64,000 nt of DNA from Henricia sp. BOLD:AAB3569. Its lineage: Eukaryota > Echinodermata > Asteroidea > Spinulosida > Echinasteridae. The notes under the pieces are model-generated. The model was not told the origin of the DNA and did no database searches. It saw nothing but the letters and a program-made list of their open reading frames with translations. The translations under genes were made by a program, and so were the position numbers. Positions 29,701 to 44,700 of this stretch are shown here, in pieces; the stretch's first letter is position 1; every line of letters begins with the position of its first letter. The stretch spans positions 2,653,501 to 2,717,500 of the forward strand of contig JBBELK010000387.1 in NCBI GenBank assembly GCA_037783545.1, given 5' to 3'.

Positions 29701-32700
29701 CCAATCCCAATCAGTGAGGAACAACTGCACTACCGTGATTCGAGACCACCAGTAGGCTTCATAGCTCAATTGGTAGAGCGTCTGCACGTTAAGCAGAAGG
29801 TCCGCGGTTCGAATCCCGGTGGAGCCAAGTTGCTTTTCACTGCATCCAGATTTCCCAAACTCATATGGACATTTGTCCACACTTGTATCGATTTCATTCA
29901 CCCCGGCGGTCCCTGGGTCATAATCCCTAAAAATAATCACTTATTCATACATTTTAAAAAATGAATAACTTTATAAGCTGCGTACATTCACTTCACAAAA
30001 CCTGTGTTATGTCGTCAGAAAGAATTTGTACACTCGCTTCATGTAGTCTAACTGCGCATCTGCGCATGCGCAGTAGCGTCTGCTGTTGTCAGCTGACCAA
30101 TTAGCGCGCAGCAGCATTCTGAACATGTCATTTAGCCTTATACTATTGTCGATAGCGTCACCCGCGCCATTCTTGTGTTTTGCTCTGATGAGTGCAAGTT
30201 GAAAAGCTTTAGCATGTCTCTGTCGTTACTTAATTCTATTTTCCGATTAAAATAAACTGTTTCTATGAATTAGAGCTCAGTTTTATGGGACTTGTTTTGG
30301 CCACAATTTGACTGTTTCTATAAGAAAAAAGATAAAAGTTTAGTAAAAGGGGAAAATTGTATCATCAATGATATTTGTGGTGAAACGGGCCTTTGTAAAA
30401 AGTCGTCATAACTTGTTGTTGTTTTATTACGTTCAGGTGCTAATGAGAACGAAGTAGCAATCATGAATGGATTATCAGTTAATCTGCATCTTCTATTGGT
30501 AAGTTTAAGCAGAAGTGGTTACAACTGTCCAGTGCAATGATTTCGCCCGAGATTATATATTTTATAGAAAACAATCGCGAAGATACATTTATACAAAAGC
30601 CTGTGTTCATGCATTTTTATTAGGTCGCCCTCGTTTGATCGAAACTAGGCCCCTGACTACCATTGGTAATGGCTCTGTTTTCTGTGCATTATAGCCAGGG
30701 AACCAGCCTAAATAGGATAGTGGTTTTGCACAATTTCCTGAAAGCATGAACACAGTTTTTCATTTACTCAGAACGTATACATAGATGAGGTACTGAGCTG
30801 ACTTATACACAGGTTGGTTTTTATCATACACATCCTCAATCACACATGGAGATAACGCCGTTTGTGACAGTTTTCCAATCCTGTAATCTATCGTAAATCT
30901 ATTTTTATTTTAATGATATAGGTGTCGTTCTATCAACCGACAAAGGAAAGGCACAAAATTCTGATCGAGGACCACGCTTTTCCATCAGATCATGTAAGTT
31001 TTGTCCAAAACTTCATTTGAACATAGACCCGGTCTCACTGGAGAAACCGCTTCGTTCGACGAAGATTAGTTAATCATCGTTAGTTAAAGGAGTGTGACCA
31101 GATCACTTTTTTTTACCCATAACTCCCCGGGACTTACCTTATGGGTCATGAGATTTTTATATCATAACATCTGTTATATTTTTCTGATTACGAAACTGAA
31201 ACTCCCGCGCTTCTAGGCCGCATATTTCCGAGGATATCGTCGAAAATCCACCGATTATTTGCAAACTAATTTTCCAGTATCAACGTTTATCCGCTGAAAG
31301 CATACTCGATAGTTTTGTTCAATTTTTTACTGGAAATTGCGAATGTTTTCAGGTTTTTGGGACATGGGAGGTGTGTATGGGAGTTACTTGATAATATTGG
31401 TAAGTTACATCGAAAACTATTTTCCAGAAACTCTGGTCACGCTCCTTTAATGAAGCGTGCGTTTACATCTCACTTAACGAAGATTGAAAGAAGAGCGATA
31501 CCGTTCTCATTAGGCAACTGCTAACAAGGATCAAATGAAGCTGTGGGAGGGCGCTCTATACCTGGTCGCATTCGCGTCGTGCTTCAAGTGCCTGACGTGC
31601 TGCGTGGTTTTCCAGTGGTGCGTCAAAAACGACGCTTGCTAGGCGCTTGATGCACGACGTGCTTGTGCAACCAGGCCTGCCAAATCTCTTTGTCGAATGA
31701 AGCGATCTCTTTGTCGAATGAAGCGATCTCTTTGTCGAATGAAGCTAAATTTGCTTCGTCGAATGAAGTTCAATTTGCTTCGTCGAATGAAGTTCAATTT
31801 GCTTCGTCGAATGAAGACATTCTAATATTCGTCGAATGAAGAGGCGTGCATTCACATCAGGAAATCTCTTCATCAAATCGTCGTTGAATCTTCGTCAAAC
31901 GAAGCGATTTCTCCAGTGAGAACAGGGTCATACATGTAAATTCAACTGTGCCAATGAACACCGCTTATGTATATCTTGCAAATTGTACAGCTATTTTCCG
32001 AAAATATATGAGATTTCCAAGATTGAAATACCTCAGAAGTAATTAACAATTTCACCGTGTTGATCATTGTTTTTAACAGTATGTTGCTGAATCCCAGATC
32101 CGTTTTCATGGATTCGAACCTCAGACCAGCCTCTTGGTGGCCAAGCCTCAACAGGTATGTCAATTAAGTCCTCTATGAATTTATCTATTTATCATTTTAC
32201 ACGATCATACTTTTGTTCAAGAACTTCATCCAACATTTGTTTGATAATGTTCTGGTGCAAATGTTCTATCGTGTATATGGGAATTTGAACATACGTGAAC
32301 AAGCATGCACATTTTGCACGATGTTCAACTTGTAAACCAATCAGATTACAGAATTGGCTCACATGGTATTTCAGGTTGCAAAAAAATCCACAAAATCCAT
32401 GAAACATTTGTGAACAATCTCTGGGACTTCTATTGACCTTGAACAAGCGTGAACATCGTCATACAGATGTTAGATGAATTTCTTGAACAAAAGTATGATC
32501 ATGTAAATTGGCCTTAGAACATAGCTATTGCAAAGAAAACTTACTTTCCCTTTACATTTGTTCATCAACTGTATTTGCGGTAAGAGTTGGGAAGTTAAGC
32601 AGAATTTTTTTCTGTAAAATGACTCATCTAGATTGTGCAGATTTCTAAATAACAAAATTTTGAGTTGGAAATATTTAAGATTTTGTTAGGAAACACTTCA

Positions 32701-35700
32701 AAAATTTTCAGCCTGTCTTGTATGTTTTGCACACAAGGTCTGACACCATGATCAACTTCCAAATTCTTTTCGTATTTGCAAATATTCATTCATTTTTAAG
32801 TCATCGTTTTTTTAAACATTTGAATACTGTACTCGTGTAGCATCGCTCTAGTTCTTTGAGAAAGTTCAGTTAGGTCATTTCTAAATGCTCTGATTCCTAC
32901 AAAGTACCAAACTCGGAAACAAGTACAGAATGGGTTTTTCCCCGATGATAATTCAAGCATTGTGTTATCATACGTACCAGGGTGAACACACCATTTCAAC
33001 GGCGGACATCCTCGACGTTATTGAACGCGAGGGCGACAGCATAGCGGTTATCTTGCTACCCGGAGTTCAGTATTACACAGGGCAGGTGTTTGACATGAAA
33101 GCAATCACAAAGGCTGGACACCAAAAGGTTTGTTGTATATTAGTATTATTATCAATAATTCTTTCTGGTATTGAAACCAAGGATTCCTCAAAAGTGCCCG
33201 AGGCACTGTAGCTCGTAAGCCTGAAGAAACCTGTGAAGAGAAGACGATGAAGAAATGTTTTAGAGGTAGGAGGAAAAACCTTACACAATTCTGTATAGGG
33301 GAAAACCCACGGAATCAAGCATGGACTGAGAACCCATTCTACATACTGAATATACCGGTGTCGCGTGTAAATTTAACCGCCATGTAAATTCTTCCGGGAT
33401 GACCAAATTTGGTCATCTACGTAATGCAACGTCATGCGCACTGCATAACAAAAGTGCACCGCTTCCATGCATGCTGAATCTTCCGGCCATGTGTACACGT
33501 ACGGTAGCATGCACGTGTGTACACATACTGTATTTGCACGTGGCGCATCTATATCTTTCCAGCGCGAAACTTGTACTGACCATGCTGACTAGATTTACTA
33601 ACTGTCATGGCGTCTCCAACCATGGATGCACCGCGTTTTTCAGAAAGGAGAGGATAGTATACTATCTGAGCACTGGATCGTACTTGACAGGACTTTCTGA
33701 GGGTGAGAAGAGGTCGGTACATTCTCAGGCCGAGTGTCACACGCAAGGTTGCACGCATGCACACGAAAGTGAGAATTAATGTTCACACAGCCAAGGCTGC
33801 GGACATACGTGAACTGTTTTTGCACAGCCTATGCCATTCGTGTTGAATATCCGGAAGTTTTTGCACGCATGGAATGAAATACATTCACCGCTACGTGCTG
33901 GAAATTCCTATTGCGTCACCCGGAAGAATTTACATGGCGGTAACATTTACACGCGACACCGGTACTCAATCCGTATATTTTTTAATATGACGCGAACTGT
34001 TTTTGGAGAAAGGTTTTAATGAAGAGACAACAAAACTAACGGGAACAAGACTGATGATGAAAGTTAATAATTAAACTAAACTTAAACTTGAAACCAACTA
34101 AAAATAACTTTGAAAACAACTACAAAACCAGCTTATTTGAGAACAACTAAAAACCCACTTGAAAACTACTAAAAACAAACCAACAGCTTAAAACCAACTT
34201 ACGAAAAGACCAAGAACAATCATGGAACAATTAACTAAAAACCAACACAGTGTCCAGTAAATAAACCCAGTGGCAAAGGAAAAGGAACCTGTCAAAAAGA
34301 ATAAGAAAAGATTAAACATTATAAGAAAAACACTTAAAGGAGCATGTTTCTGGAAAATAGTTTTCGATGTAACTTACCAATATTATCAAGTAACTCCCAT
34401 ACACACCTCCCATGTCCCAGAAACCCGAAAACATTCGCGATTTCCAGTAAAAAATTGAACAAAACTATCGAGTATGCTTTCAGCGGATAAACGTTGATAC
34501 TGGAAATTTAGTTTACAAATAATCGGTGGATTTTCGACGATATCCTCGGAAATATGCGGCCTAGAAGCGCGGAAGTTTCAGTTTCGTAATCAGAAAAATA
34601 TAACGGATGTTATGATATAAAAATCTCATGACCCATAAGGTAAGTCCCGGGGAGTTATGGGTAAAAAAAAGTGATCTGGTCACACTCCTTTAACACATAC
34701 AGTAAACCTCGGATAAGTCAGATCCAACGGGACCGCGAGCAATTTGATCCGACTTAAGCGAAAATCCGACTTACGTGAAGATGAAAAAACGCATACCGGT
34801 AGGGATTCATTGATCTCCAACCACCCAACGGTCGACGGTACAAAAAACATGAATTCCAACACCAAAACATCTTTTTTTACACTACATTTTCATGCATGTA
34901 CTTTCATGCCATGCAATATATGCGGCTCAGGCCAATGAAAAATGCAGACTGTGATCATGTGTGCACATAGAAAATGCTGCTGATAAGTGATAATGCACAT
35001 GTGCAAGTGTACACATGGACGGTCCATGCACACACACACACACATCCTACTAGTACAATGTATGTACAGTAAATCAAGTTCGGGAAGCCGTATGGGGCGC
35101 CGTGAAACCAGGAAATTCCTCAACTCAGTGAAATTAATACATTATACGAACATGTCAACTTTCGTCAATCCAACTTAAAAGAGGTAAAACACAAAGGAAT
35201 TGAACAAATGTTCTAGGTTGATGAGTCCGAGATAAGCAAAAATCCGACTTACGCGATCCGACTTAAGCGATGATTTTTATTAGGAATAACATACGAAATC
35301 AAACATTCCAAGCGATTTTGTCCGATCGAGATAAGTGAAAATCCGACATACATGTAAACGTATCCGACTTATGCAAGGTTTACTGTACATGTATTGATAT
35401 AACTTGTAAGTCACTAGCACCCCGTTTACACTCGATTGGCCTTTGCCAAATCGAACTCCGCAATTTCCAAAAAGGGGAGTTGAAGCCGGGTAGGCACTAA
35501 GTGTAAACGCAAAAGGTGACTTGAAAAAGGCGGATCAGACCCGGGTCTGATTCGCCTTTTTCAAGTCGCCTTTGGGGTAGGGTTGAACCCCGCAATTGCG
35601 GGGTTGAACCCTGCAATCGTCAAGGTCGCTTGTGGTGTAAATGCTACCCGAATACAGATTCGGCATTTGAGTGTCCTTGGGGCGGTGCCCACAGTGTAGT

Positions 35701-38700
35701 AGATTTAATTGACCAATCTGGCACTAGTGCAGCAACACCTAACAGCTCACGCATGCGCTGCAGTTACATTTAGTGGTGACTTTTGCGGTTTCTGAAGCGA
35801 TTTGGGGTGTAGTGTAAACGCGGCAAATGTTCAGTTTTGTGGTCGCAATAAAAATGCTGGATCTGTATCCACCTTTGCCGATTCGAGTGTAAACACAGTG
35901 TAGCCAAAAAGGGGTCAACAAACTAGCTCAGAATCCAGGGGCATGGAACAATTCATGAATAAGTAGCAATAAATCTCTACTGGCATGACTGGGCTGAAGT
36001 CATGGCAAGGTCAGCCACTACATGGCTGAAACAATGGCCCAGTGTGTGCCTATATCTCTAAACAGTGCATGCATGTGTTACTGCCTGGTGGCAAGCATGC
36101 TGTTCAGTAGTGCCTATTCAACAATAGACATCCACTCTCTTTGTTGCCAGTCTGCAAACTGCCCACAGCAACATGTGAGCTTGTGGTTAGTAACCTAAAC
36201 CTACATACCAAACTGATGATGTAAGGGGGGGACACACTACTAATAAATTACAGGTATTGGGAAAAAAAGACAAACACTTAAAATGGGGGCCACACTCCTA
36301 TATAAAAAATGCAACTAAAATAATGTGTACTTTTATCCCTCTTACAATTACACCAACTTTTCTGCTTCCACATTCAAATTGGAGATTGCAAATTTCCTGT
36401 TTTCTTTCCATGGATAGTATTTTGGGAGGTATTTTATATGATTGTTAGGACAAATCTGAAGACACTTCTTTAAAGATAGTATACATGATTGGTAAACTGT
36501 TACAAATAGTTGTATCCTTCTGTGTGATTGAAGATATGCATGATTAAAACCAACCTGAGCAAAAACCAGCTCCGTACTTCGTGTAACTTTTGAGAAAACA
36601 GTCAAAAATTATTTCGCCCCAAAACCACTTCGCCCTGAACCATTTCGCCAGAACCACGGCCTGTGCACAAAGTGGTTTTGGGGCGAAGTGGCATTTGGGC
36701 GATGTAGTGTTTGGACGAAGTAATTTGGGGTGAAATGGCACTCGGGCGAAGTGGTTTGGGGCAAAATGGTTTTGGGGCGAATTGAATTTTCGTCTCATGA
36801 GACGAAAACTAATTGTTTTACTCATTTCTCAAAGACTATAGCTCTTCAGACAAAAACCATGCATTTCAGGGGAAGTTTTCTACGGTCATCATGTTTATAT
36901 TGTGTAAGTTAGGTGTAAATCTGTGAACATTTCTGATTTTCGAGATTACCAATGATGTATACTGCCTTTAAGCATGATGATGTTATATTTTTATTCAGGG
37001 GTGTCTGGTTGGTTTTGACCTGGCCCATGCTGTGGGTAACGTAGAGCTACATCTACATGATTGGGACGTGGACTTTGCTGCATGGTGTACATACAAGGTG
37101 AGATTAAAGGCCCTATGTATCATTTGCAAGATAAAACTTTGTACAGATTCGTGGAATAAGAGTGTATTAAACATATCTAAGGAAGAATGTTGGTAAACTA
37201 GACTGAAGAAATTTTAGCTACTTATATGCGTCAATGCTTCAGAAAACCTTGAAAATCTATATGGATAGTAAAAAATTCCCGTGCGCGGGACCTTTTTATA
37301 AAACCACCTTCTGTTGTCAATTTCCAGCATGAAATACCATTTTGGACGGAAATAAATTCATGTAGTGTTTGTTACCATTGCTATCAACACTTTGAGTAAG
37401 GTTTTCTTGTCAACTCATGAAAAATTGGGTCATTGCAAATGATACAATGGGCCTTTAAAAAGCCTTAATTTGACTTCACGACTTTACAAGAAAAATCTGA
37501 CAAAGTGTTAATAGCAATGGTAACAAACACCACATTATTTTTTTTCCTGTGTAAAATGGTAGCTTTGTGGGAGAAATTGCCAACTAAATGTGCTTTTTAA
37601 AAAAATTGTCTGCAGACAATTTCTTTTACCATTAATTCCACACAAAAACCATGCATGGATTTTTCAGATTTTCTGAAGTATTACTGCATCTATGTGACTG
37701 AAATTTCTACAAGGCAGTTTATCAACATTATTCTTTAGTTATGTAATGCTGTTGTTCCTGTTTCTAAAAGTTTTCCGATCATTTAATCTGTTTTTAATAT
37801 TAGTTATAAAATTTATCGTGTTTTGTTTTTGCCCAGTATCTCAACTGTGGAGGCGGTGCAATTGCTGGGGCATTTCTACACGACATGCATGCTTTGAACG
37901 ACAGCCCGAGGTATGCATATTGCATGTTTATTGAACAAAAGTTTTGGACAAGCGTTATTGCATACAACTCCTTTGTGTATTCCGAGGGCGATGCACGAAA
38001 CAGTTGTACACAAAAATGCTATTCTTTATCTAGTTTTTTAAACAAAATGGGAGCAACCCATACTGCAAGACATCGCTGAAATTGCCATTTATCTTTGTAA
38101 AATTTGTCTCTGCTTTTTGGGTTACTTGTTTTTTGTATACTGAAACGCAAAAGAAACTTACTACTTGTTTAAAATGTAATGAAATTGTAACAGTTCAAAA
38201 TAAAACAAACCAACAATTACTAATTGAAACATTGGCATTTTATTGAAGACATGTCAAGTTTTTGACCATTTCATCAGTTTGTTCTACAGTAAAGAACAGA
38301 AGAGGGTGCAATGTCAGTCCCCTTTCAATAGCGTGTGTGGCCACCATTGATTTAGATACAGGTAGTGCATCGTCGGCGCATACTGCCTACCAGTCTTTGA
38401 TCCCCCGACAATCGTGGCATGTTGCTTGAAATGCCCATTTTGCACTGGCCTTTTTAAAGCCAACATCAAGACATCACGTGCAGCTCATTACAATCATCCC
38501 ATACCCCTTGGCTAATCACTGACAGTCAAAACAGCTGTTCAACAGCTGTGCCATGAAGTGACCATTGAAGGTTCAAGTGACCTTCAGACACCGTTTGGTC
38601 CGACAGTGAGGACACTATTGTCCATAAATAAGTTCACACATTACTACACGCAGTGTTTTTGTTGCTATTTAAAGGTTTAAAAGGTGGTAAGTTTCTTTTG

Positions 38701-41700
38701 CGTTTCAGTATATGATGATAATGCACAAGTTACACTCGTTTTATAGCAGTATCTTATATTTCTTGGGTATACACCAATCCGGTAACTAAGGTCTCCTTCC
38801 CTGTATATCCACCATAGCTAGGGGGCGTCCACTGCATGGAATGTGCATTTTGTGTTGCTGTTGGAATGAAAAGTGCTGCACGCGACGCATCCCCTTCGCG
38901 TACACAATCCTACGCGCAACTTGTTCGAAGTAGTTGCACGTTTTTGCTGTGTACGCGTCGCGTGCGGCGCTTTTTGTTCCAACAGCAACACAAAACGCAC
39001 AGTCCATGCACTGGAAGCCCCCCAGCTATGGCGGATATACAGGGAGGAGGACTTTAGTTAACAGATTGTTCTATACTTTTCCTTAAAGGAGCGTGTCCAG
39101 ATCACATTTTTTAGCCCCCTTTTTCCCATGGGTGTTGAGATTTTAATACCATATCATTTGTCATATTTTTCTCATTACCATTCTGAAATTTCACGCTCTC
39201 AATCCGTATATTGTCAAGGATATCTAATTTATCTGGTTCCATAAAGCAGTGCAGTGATTACACCAACCATTTTGCTTCCACATCCAAATTGGAGATTGCA
39301 AATTTCCTGTTTTCTTCCCATGGATAGTATTTTGGGGAGGTATTTTATATGATTGTTAGGTTAAAACGAAATTTATTTTATGGAAACATCTGAACAAGCT
39401 GCTTAAGTTACAGCGTGTGGTTTTTGTAATGTTTAGGTTGACTGGTTGGTGGTCGCACAAAATGAGCACCAGGTTCGACATGGATAACAGTGAGTATAAG
39501 AGAACAAATTAAATTATTTTATTCTTTTTTTTTATTTTATACAAATGTGGACAAATATGACCGGCTCCAGCAAAACCCAACACTTGTGATGAAAACTCAA
39601 AATTTAAGTTTTGGTATCAGCTTAGTGTGCATACAAAAAGGTATCTTTTAAAACATGTTTGAGGAAATGCTGATAATTTTTGGCGAAGTTATGACCAATT
39701 AAAGTATGACAGATCAGAAAAAGTGAAATGGAGCTATTGGTCTTTAAAGTTTGACAAACTAGTTGATTATTTAATTTTTTGTCAACAATATGAGGAATTT
39801 TTAGATAACCACCTCTCCCAGAGATCACTTAAGATACGCCCCAGACCCCTCTCTATAGGGCTTGCTAAGCTCACGTCATAGCCAATCCCAATCAGTGAGG
39901 AACAACTGCACTACCGTGATTCGAGACCACTAGTTGGCTTCATAGCTCAATTGCTAGGGCGTCTGCACATTAAGCAGAATATCCGCGGTTCGAAACCCGG
40001 TGAAGCCAAGTTGCTTTTCACTGCATCCAGATTTCCTAAACTCATGGACATTTGTCCGCATTTGTATCGATTTAATTCACCTCAACGGTCCCCAGGTCAT
40101 AATCCCTAAAAATATTCACTTATTCATACTTAAATTTTTTTCAAGTGATTTAATTTGTACAATCAATTTGCGCAATAGATTCTCAAACTAATTTTCCATT
40201 TATGTAATATTTACGATTGATGACAATTTTGTTTATTTTATTTGTCTCTTACAGAAATGAACTTGGCTCCTGGTATCTCGGGCTATAGAATCAGTAATCC
40301 GTCCTTCATGGCTATTATACCAGTCAAAGCAAGTATGGAGGTATGTTACATGTACATACCAGGCAACAAGAGAAATGCAAAAATTTCCTCCCATTTTTTA
40401 TTTAAAAAAAAAAAAACCACACGCAAGCTTTTGCAGCCATGCATAATAAAGCTGTTACGTGAATATTTTGATGAAATTTTGTGTTCTCAATTCGTATATT
40501 TTCAAGGATATCGTAAAAAAAAACAATTTATCTCTTGCAAATCTCGAAGAATCAGAAATGTTCACAGATTTACACATAAATTACACGATATAAACATGAT
40601 GATGGCAGAAAACTTCCCCTGAAATGGTTTTGTCTAAAGTGCTATAGTCTTTGAGAAATGAGCAAAACAATTATTTTTCGTCTTGTGAGACGTAAATTTA
40701 ATTTGCCCCCAAACCACTTTGCCCAAATGCCACTTTGCCCCAAAACCACTTCGTGCACAGGCCGTGGTTTTGGGACGAAATGACTGCAAACCCTTTTCTC
40801 AAAAGTTAGACGAAGTACGTTTTTGCTCAGGTTGGTTTTAATCATGCATATCTTAAATGACACGGGGGGATAAAACTATATGTAACAGTTTACCAATTAT
40901 GTATACTATCTTTAAGTTAAAACCGAATCCATTTTCTGAAATAAATGCGAACATGCTCCTTTAAGACATTCCATGGAGTCAAATCTTCATTAATATGTCC
41001 TTCCTTGGCAGGTGTTTTCCAAGACGTCAATGAGTGCTCTGCGCAAGAAATCACTTCTCATGACTGCTTATCTCGAGTACCTTGTGAACTTTTACTTCAG
41101 TCAACCCAAGGGTAACACTAACAATGCCAACAAGCCTACCGCCACTGCGGATGCTGGGGACATCTTCATTGAAATCATTACTCCAAGGTATGTTTATCAA
41201 TAGACCTTTATCACGGTGCAGCCATCTTCCCTTTTCGTAAAATGAGCGTAACCAGTTTGGTCCCGTGTTGAAAATGTTCATTGTGTGCACCACAATAGCA
41301 CACGCGTAGCGTGATCAAGAAAATGCGCAGCGCGGACAAGGATCTCTCAAAACGACAGCGGGAGATTACATGCGCTATCGCGCAGGCACGCTGATCGTGC
41401 CCAACACGTACTATAGGGAACAAGACAAAGATGGACGCACCGTGATAAAGGTCATTCAAAAAGTTTTAAAGCTCATTCAGAAAGCGATGGTTCTCACTAT
41501 TACTCGTTATTACTATTCAACATAATCAACCCTGACTTCATCTTCTTAAAACAGTGCCCCTTTAACGCACTCCCCGATCGTGCGTACCAAGGTCCTGTTG
41601 AAACCGGCCCCATTTCGCTGGAGAACAAGCGACAGAAATCTTGTCGCCTCTCTGGACCAATCAGGACGCTTGGCAGTGCATTGCAGGCATTCAAATGTAA

Positions 41701-44700
41701 CGCGCGCAGATTGTAAACACCGTGCATGCATGTGATACATGTACTCGGTAATGCTGGCCGTTGTCCGCGTCGGCGATTGGCTGCTATTTAAAGCATACTG
41801 GGGAATCCGTTCTATTCAATTCATCAGCATGCATCCCTGTTATTAATTTGAAAAGCTGCAGAATTTTGGTAGGAATGGGACAGTCATAGAAATCGTTTCT
41901 TTTCGGCATAACATGACCGAATTACATTAAAATGACTCGGGCGTGTGTTGGCTGAACGCAACAGCCGGCTTACTCCACAGATTTTCATGGATTTCCTCAG
42001 GGTATTGTAACGTCGCTTAGCAGAGTGGAAATTCCCTGAGATCTCAGGATGCCCTGACTTAGGCCATGTGCCAATTCCCCAAAAGTGCTTTTTTCGTGGC
42101 GCATCTAAGTAGAAAACTTTCCCTTTACATTGTCCGTATGTGAGAGAGCCTTTAGTCTATTGATTGCTTTCGATGACGTAGAACATCCGGGAATGTGTGG
42201 TGGTCAACAGTCACGCGCGTACACGCGCGCGCCAATAGACTCACCAGCATATTTTCATTCGAAGATGCCACACACGCGCGTTGCGATACGTTCAAAATAT
42301 TGAGCATGCAGTCAGCTTGTAAAAACGAAAGTGCTTCTACTTTATCGCGATTTTTAGCCTGAAGAAAGACATTTTTATCTTTATCGATACAACAGCCATG
42401 GCGCAACAACATAAAGCAAGGTTAAGCAACGGAGGTAAGTGCAACCAATTCGCTTTTCTTGCTCTGTTTGCCGGTTATTACTCGTGCCACGTGGGTCATG
42501 AAAAATGCCCACCAAAATGGTGGATGGAAGGCGTGACGTCACCGGAAAGCAATCAATATTATCATTATTTCCCCTTTGTTTTCAGTGATACGTCGGAGCG
42601 TGGATGCCAGCTTTCGCTTCTCTTCAACACTCCTACTGATGACATCTTAGCCCAGCTTGTTAAGAGAGGCGTCTTGGTGAGTTTGTTTCCTCCTTTTTAC
42701 ACCAACAGGGCCCATTTTGAAAACCCTGTATGCATGGGTTTTCTAAGTAGGCGCTGTCATTTCACCACAGTCAAGAACTTGGTGAGCAAAATTGCATGCT
42801 GGTTGGCATTTTTTTGTGCTGTCAGACTCCATTTTTTTCAACGCCATACTAGAGAAATTTGAGTCTGAATTTTCGAAAGAATCTTATGTTTTAGGGGTCT
42901 AGGGGCCGATTTCACAAAGTGCTAAGACACGTCTTATCTTGGGGCGTTTGTATGGAAATTAGAATGCACTCGTCTTAACTTTTGTGAAATCGATCCCTGG
43001 TCTCAGTGGTTAGTTGAAATTTGTACCAACTGGCGAAACCTGTTACTTGATTTAAATACATGACCAAGTCTCAGTGGTTAGTTGATAATTTGTACCAACT
43101 GGCGAGACCTGTTACTTGATTTAAATGCATGACCAGGTCTCAGTGGTTAGTTGACAATTTGTACTAACTGGCGAGACCTGTTACTTGATTTAAATACATG
43201 ACCAGGTCTCAGTGGTTAGTTGATAATTTGTACTAACTGGCGAGACCTGTTACTTGATTTAAATGCATGACCAGGTCTCAGTGGTTAGTTGATAATTTGT
43301 ACTAACTGGCGAGACCTGTTACTTGATCTAAATACGTGACCAAGTCTCAGTGGCTAGTTGATAATTTGTACCAACTGGCAAGACCCGTTACTTGATTTAA
43401 ATACATGACCAGGTCTCAGTGGTTAGTTGACAATTTGTACTAACTGGCGAGACCTGTTACTTGATTTAAATACATGACCAGGTCTCAGTGGTTAGTTGAC
43501 AATTTGTACTAACTGGCGAGACCTGTTACTTGATTTAAATACATGACCAGGTCTCAGTGGTTAGTTGACAATTTGTACTAACTGGCGAGACCTGTTACTT
43601 GATTTAAATACGTGACCAAGTCTCAGTGGCTAGTTGATAATTTGTACCAACTGGCAAGACCCGTTACTTGATTTAAATACATGACCAGGTCTCAGTGGCT
43701 AGTTGATAATTTGTACCAACTGGCGAGACCTGTTACTTGATTTAAATACATGACCAGGTCTCAGTGGTTAGTTGATAATTTGTACCAACTGGCGAGACCT
43801 GTTACTTGATTTAAATACATGACCAGGTCTCAGTGGTTAGTTGATAATTTGTACCAACTGGCGAGACCTGTTACTTGATTTAAATACATGACCAGGTCTC
43901 AGTGGCTAGTTGATAATTTGTACCAACTGGCGAGACCTGTTACTTGATTTAAATGCATGACCAAGTCTCAGTGGCTAGTTGATAATTTGTACCAACTGGC
44001 GAGACCTGTTACTTGATTTAAATGCATGATCAAGTCTCAGTGGTTAGTTGATAATTTGTACCAACTGGTGAGACCTGTTACTTGATTTAAATGCATGATC
44101 AAGTCTCAGTGGTTAGTTGATAATTTGTACCAACTGGCGAGACCTGTTACTTGATTTAAATGCATGATCAAGTCTCAGTGGTTAGTTGATAATTTGTACC
44201 AACTGGTGAGACCTGTTACTTGATTTAAATGCATGATCAAGTCTCAGTGGTTAGTTGATAATTTGTACCAACTGGCGAGACCTGTTACTTGATTTAAATG
44301 CATGATCAAGTCTCAGTGGTTAGTTGATAATTTGTACCAACTGGCGAGACCTGTTACTTGATTTAAATACATGATCAAGTCTCAGTGGCTAGTTGATAAT
44401 TTGTACCAACTGGCGAGACCTGTTACTTGATTTAAATACATGATCAAGTCTCAGTGGTTAGTTGATAATTTGTACCAACTGGCGAGACCTGTTACTTGAT
44501 TTAAATGCATGATCAAGTCTCAGTGGTTAGTTGATAATTTGTACCAACTGGCGAGACCTGTTACTTGATTTAAATGCATGATCAAGTCTCAGTGGTTAGT
44601 TGATAATTTGTACCAACTGGCGAGACCTGTTACTTGATTTAAATGCATGATCAAGTCTCAGTGGTTAGTTGATAATTTGTACCAACTGGCGAGACCTGTT

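Larger units (their letters stand above)
31025..31930. mobile_element. TIR element of about 905 bp with inner MITE and minisatellite, KYNU intron 5
   Basis: GGTCTCACTGGAGAAACCGC followed by TTCGTTCGACGAAG at the left is matched by the reverse complement at the right (about 31878-31928: TTCGTCAAACGAAGCGATTT, CTCCAGTGAGAAC). Inside lie the MITE M4 (31085-31450) and a run of TCGTCGAATGAAG-type repeats (31681-31846, 21- and 24-bp units). Confidence 0.8.

Noticed and set aside
29755..29826. Functional tRNA-Asn(GTT) gene
   Set aside because: The A and B boxes are good, but the T stem has mismatches and position 33 is not U. The same core recurs in three other decayed copies within a longer repeat.
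42398..42862. 154-codon open frame as a separate gene
   Set aside because: It merely reads through repeat R2 into KYNU exon 13 (42586-42676) and beyond. Only the exon part is supported.
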